From the NCBI GenBank assembly GCA_046262435.1, contig JBHEMT010000117.1:1-57350 (forward strand): a stretch of DNA of 57,350 nucleotides, in the 5' to 3' direction. This stretch comes from JBHEMT01 sp046262435. GTDB lineage: Bacteria > Chloroflexota > Dormibacteria > Aeolococcales > Aeolococcaceae. Positions 16,899-25,138 of the stretch are shown here, piece by piece (within the stretch, counting starts at the first letter, position 1; every line of letters begins with the position of its first letter). The notes below the pieces were generated by a model. That model was not told the origin of the DNA. It did not search any database and was given only the letters and a program-made list of their open reading frames with translations. The position numbers were made by a program, and so were the translations under genes.

Positions 16899-17630
16899 GT
16901 GAGCGCTGAGACGCGTGGAGCCAACCCGCTGACCAAGTTCGTCGGCCAGGTTTGGGGCTCGATCTTCCGTCACGGTATGCCCACCACCGACAAGGTGGCG
17001 GCGCGCACAGCGCTGACCAACTTCTTCCTCCACATCCATCCGGTGCGGGTCAAGAAGTCGGCGATCCGGGTGAGCTACACGCTATGCCTCGGCGGCCTCT
17101 CCTTCTTCCTGTTCATCCTGCTGACGATCAGCGGGCTGTTCCTGATGTTCTATTACATTCCCAGCGTCGACCAGGCCTACCAGAACATCAAGGACCTGCA
17201 GTTTGTTGCCACCTTCGGGTTGGTGATCCGCAACCTGCACCGCTGGTCGGCGCACGCAATGGTCATCACCGTGTGGCTGCACATGGCGCGGGTGTTCTAC
17301 CAAGGCGCCTACAAGCCGCCGCGCGAGTTCAATTGGGCAATCGGCTCACTTCTGCTGGTGGTCACCCTGCTGCTCTCATTCTCCGGTTACCTGTTGCCCT
17401 GGGACCAGCTGGCGGTGTGGGCGATCACGGTGGGCACCAACATGGCCAAGTACGCTCCGCTGGCCGGCCCCTACACCCGCTACCTGCTGATCGGCGGCAA
17501 GAATGTCGGCCAGGGGGCGCTGATCCGCTTCTATGTCCTCCATGTCGTCGCCTTACCCCTGGTCGGCTTCATCCTCATGGTCGTGCACTTCTGGCGGGTC
17601 CGGAAGGACGGCTTCACCGGTGGGCTGTAG
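16899..17630 (+). CDS. qcrB: Cytochrome b6-like N-terminal half of cytochrome b
   Basis: The 243-residue, four-helix half of a split cytochrome b that carries both b haems. Helix B shows the ligand pair in NLHRWSAHAMVITVWLH and helix D the pair in LHVVALPLVGFILMVVHFW. In helix D 14 residues separate the histidines, as in b6-type proteins. The loop sequence FSGYLLPWDQLAVWA is the conserved Qo-side motif. GTG 16899 follows GAGGAGAT. With the next gene it reconstitutes a full cytochrome b, the arrangement found in b6f and in Bacillus and many other menaquinol complexes. Confidence 0.94.
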   Translation: MSAETRGANPLTKFVGQVWGSIFRHGMPTTDKVAARTALTNFFLHIHPVRVKKSAIRVSYTLCLGGLSFFLFILLTISGLFLMFYYIPSVDQAYQNIKDLQFVATFGLVIRNLHRWSAHAMVITVWLHMARVFYQGAYKPPREFNWAIGSLLLVVTLLLSFSGYLLPWDQLAVWAITVGTNMAKYAPLAGPYTRYLLIGGKNVGQGALIRFYVLHVVALPLVGFILMVVHFWRVRKDGFTGGL

Positions 17631-17674
17631 ATGAGCAGTGGGACGAGTCTGCCCAGCGGGCGGGAGGCACAGCA

Positions 17675-18286
17675 ATGGCGACGGTGATCGGCGGTAACGG
17701 CAACGGCGACGGAGGCACCCGTCGCGTCGCGAGCACGCCCAGCGCGCCGGCAACCGCGTCGGCGACCACCCGTGCCGCCGGTGCGCGGACCCGCCTGACC
17801 GGACCGGAGATGGCCAGCGCGCCGCTGGTGGTCCGGCGGCGCGACCAGGAGGAGACCGTGGTCACCTTCCCGACGCTGGTGTGGAAGGAGTTCCTCGCCG
17901 GTCTGGGGGCCTTCATCTTCCTGCTGGCGGTCTCGATTCAGGTGAACGCGCCGCTGCTGCAGCGGGCCAACACGGCGATCACCCCCAACCCGGCCAAGGC
18001 TCCCTGGTACTTCCTCGGCCTTCAGGAATTGCTCGAGCGCTTTCCGCCCGTGATGGCCGGCGTCGCCTTCCCCACCTTCGTGATCGTGGGCATGATGCTC
18101 ACCCCCTACCTCGACAAGAACCCCAGCCGCCGACCGCAGGACCGGAGGGTGGCGATCACCCTGTTCACCGTGTACGTGATGCTGGCCGTGGCCTTCGTGG
18201 TGATCGGCGTGTTCTTCCGCGGTCTGGCGTTCAACTGGGACTGGCTGCGCATCCTCGGGCATCCCGGTATCAAGCCCGAGGTATGA
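17675..18286 (+). CDS. Subunit IV-like C-terminal half of cytochrome b
   Basis: The 203-residue, three-helix half of the split cytochrome b. Residues 1-50 are a Gly/Thr/Ala-rich, probably disordered cytoplasmic linker not found in plant-type subunit IV. Helices are at about 70-88, 125-145 and 160-180. The Qo motif equivalent to PEWY reads KAPWYFLGLQELLERF, as in several menaquinol complexes. GGGAGG is placed 8 bases before ATG 17675. Translation runs in a different frame from the preceding gene, with a 44-base gap. Confidence 0.9.
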   Translation: MATVIGGNGNGDGGTRRVASTPSAPATASATTRAAGARTRLTGPEMASAPLVVRRRDQEETVVTFPTLVWKEFLAGLGAFIFLLAVSIQVNAPLLQRANTAITPNPAKAPWYFLGLQELLERFPPVMAGVAFPTFVIVGMMLTPYLDKNPSRRPQDRRVAITLFTVYVMLAVAFVVIGVFFRGLAFNWDWLRILGHPGIKPEV

Positions 18287-18296
18287 CCCTCCTTTC

Positions 18297-19283
18297 ATGA
18301 CCACCAAGCTGTTCGTCGCCCTGGCGGTGATCCTGGTCGCCCTGGTCGGCGTGGCCGCCGCCAAGGACAGCCACGACCGCGGCTACCTGGCCATCCAGGA
18401 CCAGTACAAACAGGACTACCCGGCCAAGGACAGCGCCGCCACCTTCGACACCAAGGTCCAGCAGCTCTACCCGGTGTTTCCGGCAGCCAAGATGGGTGAC
18501 AGCTTCCGCACTGAGCGCTGCATCTCCTGCCACGTTCCGGACATCGCGATCAGCGGCCCCCAGGTGGCCGCCAAGCGACTCGCCGCCGACTTCTTCAAGT
18601 ACGAGCCCAACGCGCGGCAGATCGCCAAGGCGGAGGGTTACAAGTCGACTCCCGGGTCCTCAGCCCATCCGGGGGCCATCGACCAGTTCCTCTATGCGAG
18701 GTACGGCGCTGCAACCAACGCCACGGTCAACAACGACGGGTTCACCCCCTACATGGTGCCGGTCCCGGGCTCGAGCCCTCAGGCGGCAAAGCTTCCCGGC
18801 CCGATCCCCTCGTTCCTCGATCCTGCGCAGAACGCAGGCAAGTCGTTCGGCATCGACCAGGTGGGCTGCATCGTCTGCCACAACGGCGGCCGGCTTTCGC
18901 TCACCGAACACGACGCCCACCTCAACCTGATCATGAACCCGGAGTACGACTTCACCGAGGGGGCGTCGCTGTACTACAAGAACTGCGTGTCCTGCCACGG
19001 CGGCACGGGTGAGGGCGGCATCGGGCCGCCGCTGAACAACCAGGACCGGCTCGGCTACTTCAACGAGGACTATTACTACCGGTGCATTGAGTATGGGTAC
19101 ACCGACTTCGAGCACCTCGGCTCGGTGATGCCGGCCTGGGGCTCGGAGGCCCCCGACTTTCACTACGAAAAGCCCCGCGACGCCAAGAACCCTCCCACGG
19201 TGCAGAGGAAGCTCAGTGAGGACCAGATTCACATCCTCCAGGAGTTCATCCGGCACTGGGAGAACTACCAGACTCTGCCCTAG
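18297..19283 (+). CDS. Three-haem cytochrome c of the bc complex
   Basis: A 328-residue protein with an N-terminal signal/anchor (LFVALAVILVALVGVAAA) and three c-type haem motifs: CISCH 75-79, CIVCH 191-195 and CVSCH 230-234. A likely axial methionine for the last domain is in GSVMPAWG (M278). Residues 80-190 between haems 1 and 2 are long and lack repeats, so this is not simply three tandem class I domains. It sits 10 bases after the subunit IV-like gene and presumably replaces the cytochrome c1/QcrC subunit, passing electrons to the oxidase downstream. The diheme QcrC of Actinobacteria is the nearest functional analogue. Confidence 0.9.
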   Translation: MTTKLFVALAVILVALVGVAAAKDSHDRGYLAIQDQYKQDYPAKDSAATFDTKVQQLYPVFPAAKMGDSFRTERCISCHVPDIAISGPQVAAKRLAADFFKYEPNARQIAKAEGYKSTPGSSAHPGAIDQFLYARYGAATNATVNNDGFTPYMVPVPGSSPQAAKLPGPIPSFLDPAQNAGKSFGIDQVGCIVCHNGGRLSLTEHDAHLNLIMNPEYDFTEGASLYYKNCVSCHGGTGEGGIGPPLNNQDRLGYFNEDYYYRCIEYGYTDFEHLGSVMPAWGSEAPDFHYEKPRDAKNPPTVQRKLSEDQIHILQEFIRHWENYQTLP

Positions 19284-19298
19284 GAGCTGAAGCACTCG

Positions 19299-19421
19299 AT
19301 GAGACGACGCACCCTCGCCCGCGACGTGATCGGCACTGCCGTGATCTTCTTCGTGCTCTGCTTCGGCACCTTCGCCTTCATGTTGCTCGAGCACTTTCTC
19401 GACAACTTCAAATCGCACTGA
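19299..19421 (+). CDS. 40-residue single-helix membrane microprotein in the bc operon
   Basis: The frame ATG 19299 to TGA 19419-19421 encodes a strongly basic start (MRRRTLARD), one helix (VIGTAVIFFVLCFGTFAFMLL) and a polar tail (EHFLDNFKSH). AGGAG lies 11 bases before the ATG, and the gene follows the cytochrome c stop by 15 bases. Position and topology suggest a small accessory subunit of the bc complex. Its N-terminus resembles that of the oxidase-operon microprotein at 27031 (R-x-L-A-R then a helix). Confidence 0.72.
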   Translation: MRRRTLARDVIGTAVIFFVLCFGTFAFMLLEHFLDNFKSH

Positions 19422-19430
19422 GAGGCGTCG

Positions 19431-19577
19431 ATGGCTGTGCTGCTGAGCGTGATCCTCGCCGACCTCGACCCCGGTGACGCCGGCTGGGGAGACGTGATCT
19501 TCGTCAGCATCTGGGCAATCGGCTCGCTGCTGCTCGGGGCCTTCTACTGCTACCGCGCCTTCTTCAGTCCGCGGTAG
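19431..19577 (+). CDS. 48-residue single-helix membrane microprotein in the bc operon
   Basis: This frame starts 9 bases after the previous microprotein and runs from ATG 19431 to TAG 19575-19577. A short hydrophobic start (MAVLLSVILADLDPGDAG) is followed by one clear helix (VIFVSIWAIGSLLLGAFYCY) and a basic end (RAFFSPR). GAGGCG lies just upstream of the ATG. It is likely another small subunit or assembly factor of the bc complex; no family is recognised. Confidence 0.68.
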   Translation: MAVLLSVILADLDPGDAGWGDVIFVSIWAIGSLLLGAFYCYRAFFSPR

Positions 19578-19588
19578 CCGGCCGGGCC

Positions 19589-20053
19589 GTGGATCAGCAT
19601 CCCGCCGCGCCGCCCCCCGCGGTTGACCCGGTCACGACCGCCCCCCTGTCCCATGGTGCGGTCACCGATCCCGGCGCCGGGGAATCCGGCCGGCTACGGC
19701 GTCGGCGCAGCCCGGGCGTGGCCTCGGGGCTGTCGGTGATCCCAGGGCTTGGGCAGCTCTACAACCTCCAGCCGGGCAAGGCGCTCTTCTTCCTCCCGGC
19801 AGCTCTGCTCCCCACCGTTGTCCTGTCTCTTGGCTTCAGCTGGGCCGCGCGGCGGCTGGGCCCGAGCCTGCTCAACCGCGGTGATGGCGCCCTCTTTCCC
19901 TTCGTCGTGCTCCTCGGGGTCATCGTCTTCCTCGGCCTGTTCATCCTCGGGCTGACCTTCTGGGCCAGCGCGGTGGTCGACGCCCGGCGGAGCGCCGAGG
20001 ACCTCAGCACCGGGCGCCAGCCGAGTGGCCGCTGGTGGCTGCTCCGGTTCTGA
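19589..20053 (+). CDS. Two-helix membrane protein with a PGLGQLYN motif
   Basis: A 154-residue protein with a 45-residue Pro/Ala-rich, basic N-terminus, then IPGLGQLYNLQPGKA, the motif seen in TM2/DUF5683-like small membrane proteins, followed by hydrophobic segments at about 66-85 and 102-128. The function of that family is not known. The start GTG 19589 lies 11 bases after the preceding stop. Its place between the bc complex genes and the sensor kinase gene makes it either the last gene of the bc operon or the first of the regulatory pair. Confidence 0.72.
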   Translation: MDQHPAAPPPAVDPVTTAPLSHGAVTDPGAGESGRLRRRRSPGVASGLSVIPGLGQLYNLQPGKALFFLPAALLPTVVLSLGFSWAARRLGPSLLNRGDGALFPFVVLLGVIVFLGLFILGLTFWASAVVDARRSAEDLSTGRQPSGRWWLLRF

Positions 20054-20065
20054 GCGGGTGACACG

Positions 20066-21502
20066 ATGAAACCACCCATCGTCGGGGCATACCGGCGGCT
20101 TCTGCCGGCGAGCTCACCGGGGCTCGGCTGGCCTCGTCGCGACCGCGATCGCGACGAGCTTGGTGGCGAGGAAAGGGAGAGGCTGCTCCAGTACGAGCGG
20201 CTCATGGGCCTCGCCCACGTGGTGGCGTTGACCCTGGCCACCGTGGCAGTGCTGGTCCATGTCGAGTTCATCCCCGGGGTCGCCACCCCGTGGTTCGTGG
20301 CCCTGCTCGCCGGCGCGCTGGCGTTCGCCACCGTCTATCACCTGGTGCTGCCGCGCTGGTGGTGCTCCCGGCGCAAGGTCGTGCTGGGATTGGGCGTCGA
20401 TGTGGTGCTCGCCAGTGCCGTCGTGCACCTCACCGGCGACCACATGAGCCTGCTGGTGTTCCTCTACTACCTGATCGTTGCCGCAACCGCACTCACCCTG
20501 GGTACCGGCGCGGTGTACGCCGTCTGCGCAGCGATCAGCGTCGCCTTCTGCGCCCTGCTCCCCTTCGACCTCGCCTTCCGGACTGCCGCCACGGCACATC
20601 TCGGCCACGTCAGCCTCTTCCTGGTGTCGGTGTGGCTGGTCGGCGCGATCAGCGCGACCGCGGCGGCGCAGTTGCAGGCTTCGGAACGGCGCCTGCTGCG
20701 CAGCCTGCGGAGTCAGCAGGAGATCGCTGAGGAACGAGCCCAGCTCTCCCGTGACCTCCGCGAGCAGCTGGCCGAGAGCCGCCGCCTGCTCGGCTCCCTG
20801 GAGGGGCAGCGCTTGGAGACCCAGCGGCTGGCCGACATGGTGATCAGGGCGCAGGAGGACGAGCGCGGCCGGCTCGCCCGGGAGCTGCACGATGAGGCCA
20901 ACCAGCTGATGGCGGCCCTGCTGACCACCGTGGACGTTGCCGAGTCGATCGGGGCCCGGTACGGACATGACGACCTGGTCGGCGCGCTGGGCCGGCTGCG
21001 CCGCCTGGCCGGCAACGCGCTCAGCGACCTGCAGCGGATCGCCACCGAGCTGCGTCCGCCGGCCCTGGATGAGTTCGGGCTGGTGCCGGCGCTGCAGCGT
21101 CACGTGCGTGACCGCACCCGGGAGAGTGGCGTCGACGCGGACTTCGCGGTGGAGGGCAGACGCCGGCGGGTGGCCGCGTCGGTCGAGGTGGCTCTGTACC
21201 GGATCGCTCAGGAGGCGCTGGCCAACGTCCTGAGGCACGCGGCAGCGCGCACCGTGCACCTCAGGCTGCGGTTTCTCGCCGACGAGGTGCGCCTCGACAT
21301 CAGCGACGACGGCGCCGGTTTCGACTGCACGGCCGCGGGGTCCGGCGCGGCGGAGCGCGCCGGCCTTGGCCTGGCCGGGATGCGCGAGCGCGCAGGCATC
21401 GTCGGCGGCCGCCTTGAGGTGAGCTCCCGGCCTGGTGGGGGAACCCGGGTCAGCGCCCGCGTGCCCTCCCTCGGCGTCCCGGCCCTCGAGCTGGCGGGAT
21501 GA
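20066..21502 (+). CDS. NarL-type (HisKA_3) membrane sensor histidine kinase
   Basis: A 478-residue kinase. Residues about 48-200 contain five or six hydrophobic segments without a large periplasmic loop, so the signal is probably sensed within or at the membrane. A coiled coil at 203-262 leads to the HisKA_3 dimerisation motif RLARELHDEANQ with H275 as phosphorylation site. The ATPase domain shows ALANVLRHA (N box), DDGAGFD and GLGLAGMRERA (G boxes). It overlaps the response regulator gene by 4 bases. Lying between the bc and oxidase operons, it may respond to redox or membrane state; this is inference. Confidence 0.92.
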   Translation: MKPPIVGAYRRLLPASSPGLGWPRRDRDRDELGGEERERLLQYERLMGLAHVVALTLATVAVLVHVEFIPGVATPWFVALLAGALAFATVYHLVLPRWWCSRRKVVLGLGVDVVLASAVVHLTGDHMSLLVFLYYLIVAATALTLGTGAVYAVCAAISVAFCALLPFDLAFRTAATAHLGHVSLFLVSVWLVGAISATAAAQLQASERRLLRSLRSQQEIAEERAQLSRDLREQLAESRRLLGSLEGQRLETQRLADMVIRAQEDERGRLARELHDEANQLMAALLTTVDVAESIGARYGHDDLVGALGRLRRLAGNALSDLQRIATELRPPALDEFGLVPALQRHVRDRTRESGVDADFAVEGRRRRVAASVEVALYRIAQEALANVLRHAAARTVHLRLRFLADEVRLDISDDGAGFDCTAAGSGAAERAGLGLAGMRERAGIVGGRLEVSSRPGGGTRVSARVPSLGVPALELAG

Positions 21503-22161
21503 CCAGGCCGATCCGCGTGCTGCTTGCCGACGACCACGCCCTGTTCCGCGAGGGCGTGCGCGCGCTGCTCGAGGTCGAGGACGACATCCAGGTGGTTGGC
21601 GAGGTTGAGGACGGCCGGTCGGCGGTGACCGAGACGGTCCGCCTCCGCCCCGACGTGGTTCTCATGGACATCACCATGCCCCGTCTCGACGGTGTCGAGG
21701 CCACCCGGCAGGTGACCGCCCGAGCCGCCCAGGTGAAGGTGCTGATGCTCACCATGCACGACTCCGAGGAGGTCTTCCAGCGTTCCCTGAGCGCGGGGGC
21801 GGCGGGCTACGTCCTCAAGCGCAGCGGAGGCCTGGAGCTGGTGGGGGCGATCCGAAGTACGCATGAGGGCAACACCTACCTGTCGCCCTTCCTTGCCAAG
21901 GCGTTGCTTCACGACTACCAGCAGCGCATCCAGCGTGGGGGCTCGCCTGCCGAGCCGACCAAGCGCCTGTCGTCCCGCGAGCACGAGATCCTCAAGCTGA
22001 TCGCCGAGGGTCAGTCGAGCCGGGAGATCGCCGAGCTCCTCGACCTCTCGGTGAAGACTGTCCACAACCACCGGACCAGGCTGATGACCAAGCTCAACAT
22101 CCACCGCAACGCCGAACTGGTGAAGTACGCCATCCGCCTCGGCATGGTTCAGGTCGGCTGA
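21499..22161 (+). CDS. NarL/FixJ-family response regulator
   Basis: The 220-residue DNA-binding partner of the preceding kinase, translated from an ATGA overlap. The receiver has DD at 11-12, phospho-acceptor D57 (LMDITMP), a switch Thr in MLTMHD and a Lys in VLKRSG. The LuxR-type helix-turn-helix occupies about 153-210 (SSREHEILKLIAEG, SVKTVHNHRTRLMTKL). Such regulators bind inverted repeats. A perfect 10-bp inverted repeat occurs 316 bases downstream at the oxidase promoter and is a natural candidate target. Confidence 0.94.
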   Translation: MTRPIRVLLADDHALFREGVRALLEVEDDIQVVGEVEDGRSAVTETVRLRPDVVLMDITMPRLDGVEATRQVTARAAQVKVLMLTMHDSEEVFQRSLSAGAAGYVLKRSGGLELVGAIRSTHEGNTYLSPFLAKALLHDYQQRIQRGGSPAEPTKRLSSREHEILKLIAEGQSSREIAELLDLSVKTVHNHRTRLMTKLNIHRNAELVKYAIRLGMVQVG

Positions 22162-22223
22162 CCCGGACCGGCTGGACCAGCCTCGCCCGTGCCCGCTCCC
22201 GCCGCTGCTATCTTGCCGCCCGT

Positions 22224-22448
22224 ATGGGAGTGCTCGACCGCGTGCGTGTCCGCTTGGCCGAGCTGCGCCGCCAGGACCATGAGGGCGCGCCGGATCGTCC
22301 CGGGCGCCCGCGTGTCGCAGCGCTGCCCGACCCGTCGCGGCCGCCGGCACGCCGTGGTTCGTGGGAGGAGGCCGCGCTCACCAATGTCGAGGTCACCGAG
22401 GTGGTCAAGCGGCAGATCAGGACGGTCACCAGGCCGTGGAACAAATGA
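22224..22448 (+). CDS. Possible 74-residue basic protein
   Basis: An open frame with an Arg-rich, low-complexity first half (VRVRLAELRRQDHEG, then Pro/Arg repeats) and a more regular end (EEAALTNVEVTEVVKRQIRTVTRPW). A TATCTT box lies 9 bases before ATG 22224, the same spacing as at 14927, which supports a near-leaderless transcript. There is no ribosome site and no recognised family. It could be a real small protein or an accidental frame in GC-rich DNA. Confidence 0.45.
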   Translation: MGVLDRVRVRLAELRRQDHEGAPDRPGRPRVAALPDPSRPPARRGSWEEAALTNVEVTEVVKRQIRTVTRPWNK

Positions 22449-22476
22449 GCCGCCCATGGTCTCGGCGCAACCCGTG

Positions 22477-22500
22477 TTGTTGGGCTATTCAGCCCAACAA
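22477..22500. repeat. Perfect 10-bp inverted repeat abutting the cox promoter
   Basis: The arms TTGTTGGGCT and AGCCCAACAA are perfectly complementary and separated by ATTC. The right arm ends 3 bases before a TTGACG -35 hexamer. Only AAATTT follows and there is no T-run, so a regulator site fits better than a terminator, although an RNA hairpin ending the upstream transcript cannot be excluded. Confidence 0.75.
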
Positions 22501-22503
22501 AAT

Positions 22504-22533
22504 TTGACGCTGATGAGCCCCGCCTGCGATGAT
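22504..22533 (+). promoter_or_regulatory. Promoter of the cytochrome oxidase operon
   Basis: TTGACG (22504-22509) and GATGAT (22528-22533) are separated by 18 bases, the best -35/-10 pair I see in the window. It implies a leader of about 115 bases before coxB. The inverted repeat 22477-22500 ends 3 bases upstream of the -35. Confidence 0.6.
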
Positions 22534-22653
22534 TCTCAGTGAACCGGGCGGCTCCGTGACCCGGCGGAGCGGGCCGGGCCGCGACCGGAGAGCGCGTTCC
22601 GAGCCTTCCCCATCCGTCCCCCTCCCGAGATCCAGCATGGCGGTACGCCCCCG

Positions 22654-23379
22654 ATGATCCTGCTCTCCGCGGACGCCGACTGCGGCAAGTACATCGACCA
22701 GTCGATCACCTCCGACTGCGGGGCGGTGCAGCACCACCTTCTCGGCGCCCTTGGGCCGATCTTCTGGGTCTCGATGGTGGTGTACTTCGGGGTCACCGGG
22801 CTGATCCTGTTCGCCGCGTTCAAATACCGCCGTCGCGCCGACGACGAGGAGCCCCGCCAGGTGCACGGCAACAGCCGTCTCGAGCTCGGCTGGACGCTGG
22901 TGCCGTTCGTGATTCTGCTCGGCCTTTTCGCCCTGACCACCTACGAGATGCACTACGTGAAGACCACTCCGGCCAGCGCGATGAAGATGTGCGTTGTTGG
23001 GCAGCGCTTCGTCTGGGTGTTCCACTACTCGGGGGTGTGCCCGCCTCCGGGCAAGGTGGACAAGTCGGATGTCGTGGTCACCTCCGGGGTTTCGCCGCAC
23101 ATCCAGCCGATGGTGATCCCGGTGGGCAAGCCGATCTCGGTCGACCTGACCGCTGACGACGTCATCCACTCCTTCTACGTGCCCACCCTGGCGGGCCAGG
23201 TGAACAACGTCCCGGGTCAGCTCAACCACATGTGGCTCCAGGCCGACCAGGTGGGCATCTACTACGGCCAGTGCACCGAGCTCTGCGGGGCTGGCCACGC
23301 CAACATGCTGCTCGAGATCAAGGCGGTGAGCCAGCGTGACTACGACGCCTGGTACCAGAAGGCCAAGGCAAACAAGTGA
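22654..23379 (+). CDS. ctaC: Cytochrome c oxidase subunit II
   Basis: The 241-residue subunit that receives electrons at the binuclear CuA centre. Two transmembrane helices lie at about 33-56 and 80-97. The CuA ligands in the periplasmic domain are H172 (VIHSF), C207, E209, C211, H215 and M218 (CTELCGAGHANM). There is no lipobox and no fused cytochrome c domain, so the donor must be a separate cytochrome. ATG 22654 lacks an obvious ribosome site. It is the first gene of the oxidase operon. Confidence 0.95.
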   Translation: MILLSADADCGKYIDQSITSDCGAVQHHLLGALGPIFWVSMVVYFGVTGLILFAAFKYRRRADDEEPRQVHGNSRLELGWTLVPFVILLGLFALTTYEMHYVKTTPASAMKMCVVGQRFVWVFHYSGVCPPPGKVDKSDVVVTSGVSPHIQPMVIPVGKPISVDLTADDVIHSFYVPTLAGQVNNVPGQLNHMWLQADQVGIYYGQCTELCGAGHANMLLEIKAVSQRDYDAWYQKAKANK

Positions 23380-23425
23380 CAGGGGCAAGCAGGTGAGCGC
23401 CCGGCGCTCTGGAGGAGAGATCTAG

Positions 23426-25108
23426 ATGGCAGTGCTTGCGGAGCGTCCGCTGCCTCGGGCACGGTTCGCCGCCCGTTGGGACAAGAACCGCGGGGTGATG
23501 GGGTGGCTGACCACCGTCGACCACAAGAAGATTGCGGTGATGTACCTGTACACCACCTTCTTCTTCTTCCTGATCGGCGGGATCATGGCCTTGCTGGTGC
23601 GCATCCAGCTCGCCGAGCCGAAGAACAAGTTCCTCACCCCCGAGCAGTACAACCAGATCTTCACCATGCACGGGACGACGATGATCTTTCTCTGGGTCAT
23701 CCCGGTCCTCTCCGGTTTCGGCAACTATTTCGTGCCGCTGATGATCGGTGCCCGGGACATGGCGTTCCCGCGGATCAACGCGCTCTCCTTCTGGCTGCTG
23801 CCGCTCGGTGGCCTGGTGATGTACTCCGGCTTTCTGGTGGGCGGGACCGGCGACGCCGGCTGGACCGGATACGTACCGCTCACGGAAAAGACGTACAGCC
23901 CACAGGTGGGCCAGGACCTATGGATCCTCGGCCTCCATCTGGTGGGCATCTCCTCGATGCTCGGCGGCATCAACTTCCTCGCCACCATCCACAACATGCG
24001 CGCCCCGGGGATGACCTGGTTCCGGCTGCCGCTCTTCGTCTGGTCGATCGAGGTGACCGCGGCGTTGGTGGTACTTGCCTCCCCGTTCCTCGCCTCGGTG
24101 CTGCTCATGGTCCTGCTCGACCGGCAGGTGGGCTCGCACTTCTTCGCGGTGAACCACGGGGGCGGCAACGCCATCCTCTACCAGCTGATCTTCTGGTTCT
24201 ACTCGCACCCGGCGGTCTACATCATGGTGCTGCCCGCCTTCGGGATCATCAGCGAGACGATCCCCGTATTCGCCCGCAAACCGATCTTCGGCTACCGGGC
24301 GATGGCCTATTCGATGGCGGCGATCGCGGTGCTCGGTTTCATCGTCTTCGTGCACCACATGTTCAACACCGGCCTGCCGGTGGCGGTGACCACCTTCTTT
24401 TCGGTGACGACGATGATCATCGGCGTTCCCACCGGGGTGAAGATCTTCAACTGGACCGCCACCCTGCTGGGTGGGTCGATCCGTTTTGACACGCCCATGC
24501 TCTTCTCGGTCGGCTTCCTGCTGATGTTCCTGATCGGCGGCATCGACGGCGTGTACCTTGGCTCGCTGGCGGTTGACGAGCAGCTGCACGGCACCTACTG
24601 GGTGGTCGGTCACATCCACTACGTGCTCTTCGGTGGCAGCGTGATGGGAATTTTTGCGGGCATCTACTACTGGTTCCCGAAGATGACCGGTCGTTTTCTC
24701 TCCGAACGGCTGGGCAAGCTCCACTTCTGGCTGATGATGCTGGGCATGAACCTGGCCTTCCTGCCCATGCATCTGCTTGGGATCCTGGGAATGCCGCGTC
24801 GCATCTCCTCGTACGAGTACAACCGTGGCTGGGGCAACATCAACTCAGTGATCACCTTCGGCGCCTTCACCATCGCGGTGAGCATCACCATCTTCATGAT
24901 CAACTTCGTGATCAGCCTGCGCTCACCGCGGACGGCCGGTGACGACCCCTGGCTGGGCAACACCCTGGAGTGGGCGACGAGCTCGCCACCGCCGGTGCAC
25001 AACTTCGACACGCTGCCCGAGATCCGCAGCGCCCGTCCGGTCCGCGACGCCCGGCTGGCGTTGGCTGCGGCAAGTGGCACCCCGGTCATCTCACCGACGG
25101 CCGGCTGA
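23426..25108 (+). CDS. ctaD: Cytochrome c oxidase subunit I, A2-type haem-copper oxidase
   Basis: The 560-residue catalytic subunit that reduces O2 at the haem a3-CuB centre and pumps protons. Ligands seen are H82 (FTMHGTTMIF) for the low-spin haem, the CuB set in YSHPAVY and HHMF, and the paired His in VGHIHY. The proton-channel Glu of A1 enzymes (GHPEVY) is replaced: the motif is YSHPAVY, the Tyr-Ser signature of the A2 subfamily. GGAGGAGA precedes ATG 23426. No subunit III domain is fused at the C-terminus. Confidence 0.96.
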   Translation: MAVLAERPLPRARFAARWDKNRGVMGWLTTVDHKKIAVMYLYTTFFFFLIGGIMALLVRIQLAEPKNKFLTPEQYNQIFTMHGTTMIFLWVIPVLSGFGNYFVPLMIGARDMAFPRINALSFWLLPLGGLVMYSGFLVGGTGDAGWTGYVPLTEKTYSPQVGQDLWILGLHLVGISSMLGGINFLATIHNMRAPGMTWFRLPLFVWSIEVTAALVVLASPFLASVLLMVLLDRQVGSHFFAVNHGGGNAILYQLIFWFYSHPAVYIMVLPAFGIISETIPVFARKPIFGYRAMAYSMAAIAVLGFIVFVHHMFNTGLPVAVTTFFSVTTMIIGVPTGVKIFNWTATLLGGSIRFDTPMLFSVGFLLMFLIGGIDGVYLGSLAVDEQLHGTYWVVGHIHYVLFGGSVMGIFAGIYYWFPKMTGRFLSERLGKLHFWLMMLGMNLAFLPMHLLGILGMPRRISSYEYNRGWGNINSVITFGAFTIAVSITIFMINFVISLRSPRTAGDDPWLGNTLEWATSSPPPVHNFDTLPEIRSARPVRDARLALAAASGTPVISPTAG

Positions 25109-25138
25109 CCAAAGCTCCATCACCAGGCCGCGCATCTC

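Noticed and set aside
22477..22500. Inverted repeat as a classical rho-independent terminator
   Set aside because: There is no T-run on either strand after the stem (AAATTT on one side, ACACGGG on the other), so it is listed as a repeat and likely operator; termination is not fully excluded.
22489..23388. 300-codon minus-strand frame opposite coxB
   Set aside because: Antisense shadow of subunit II, whose CuA ligands are intact on the plus strand.
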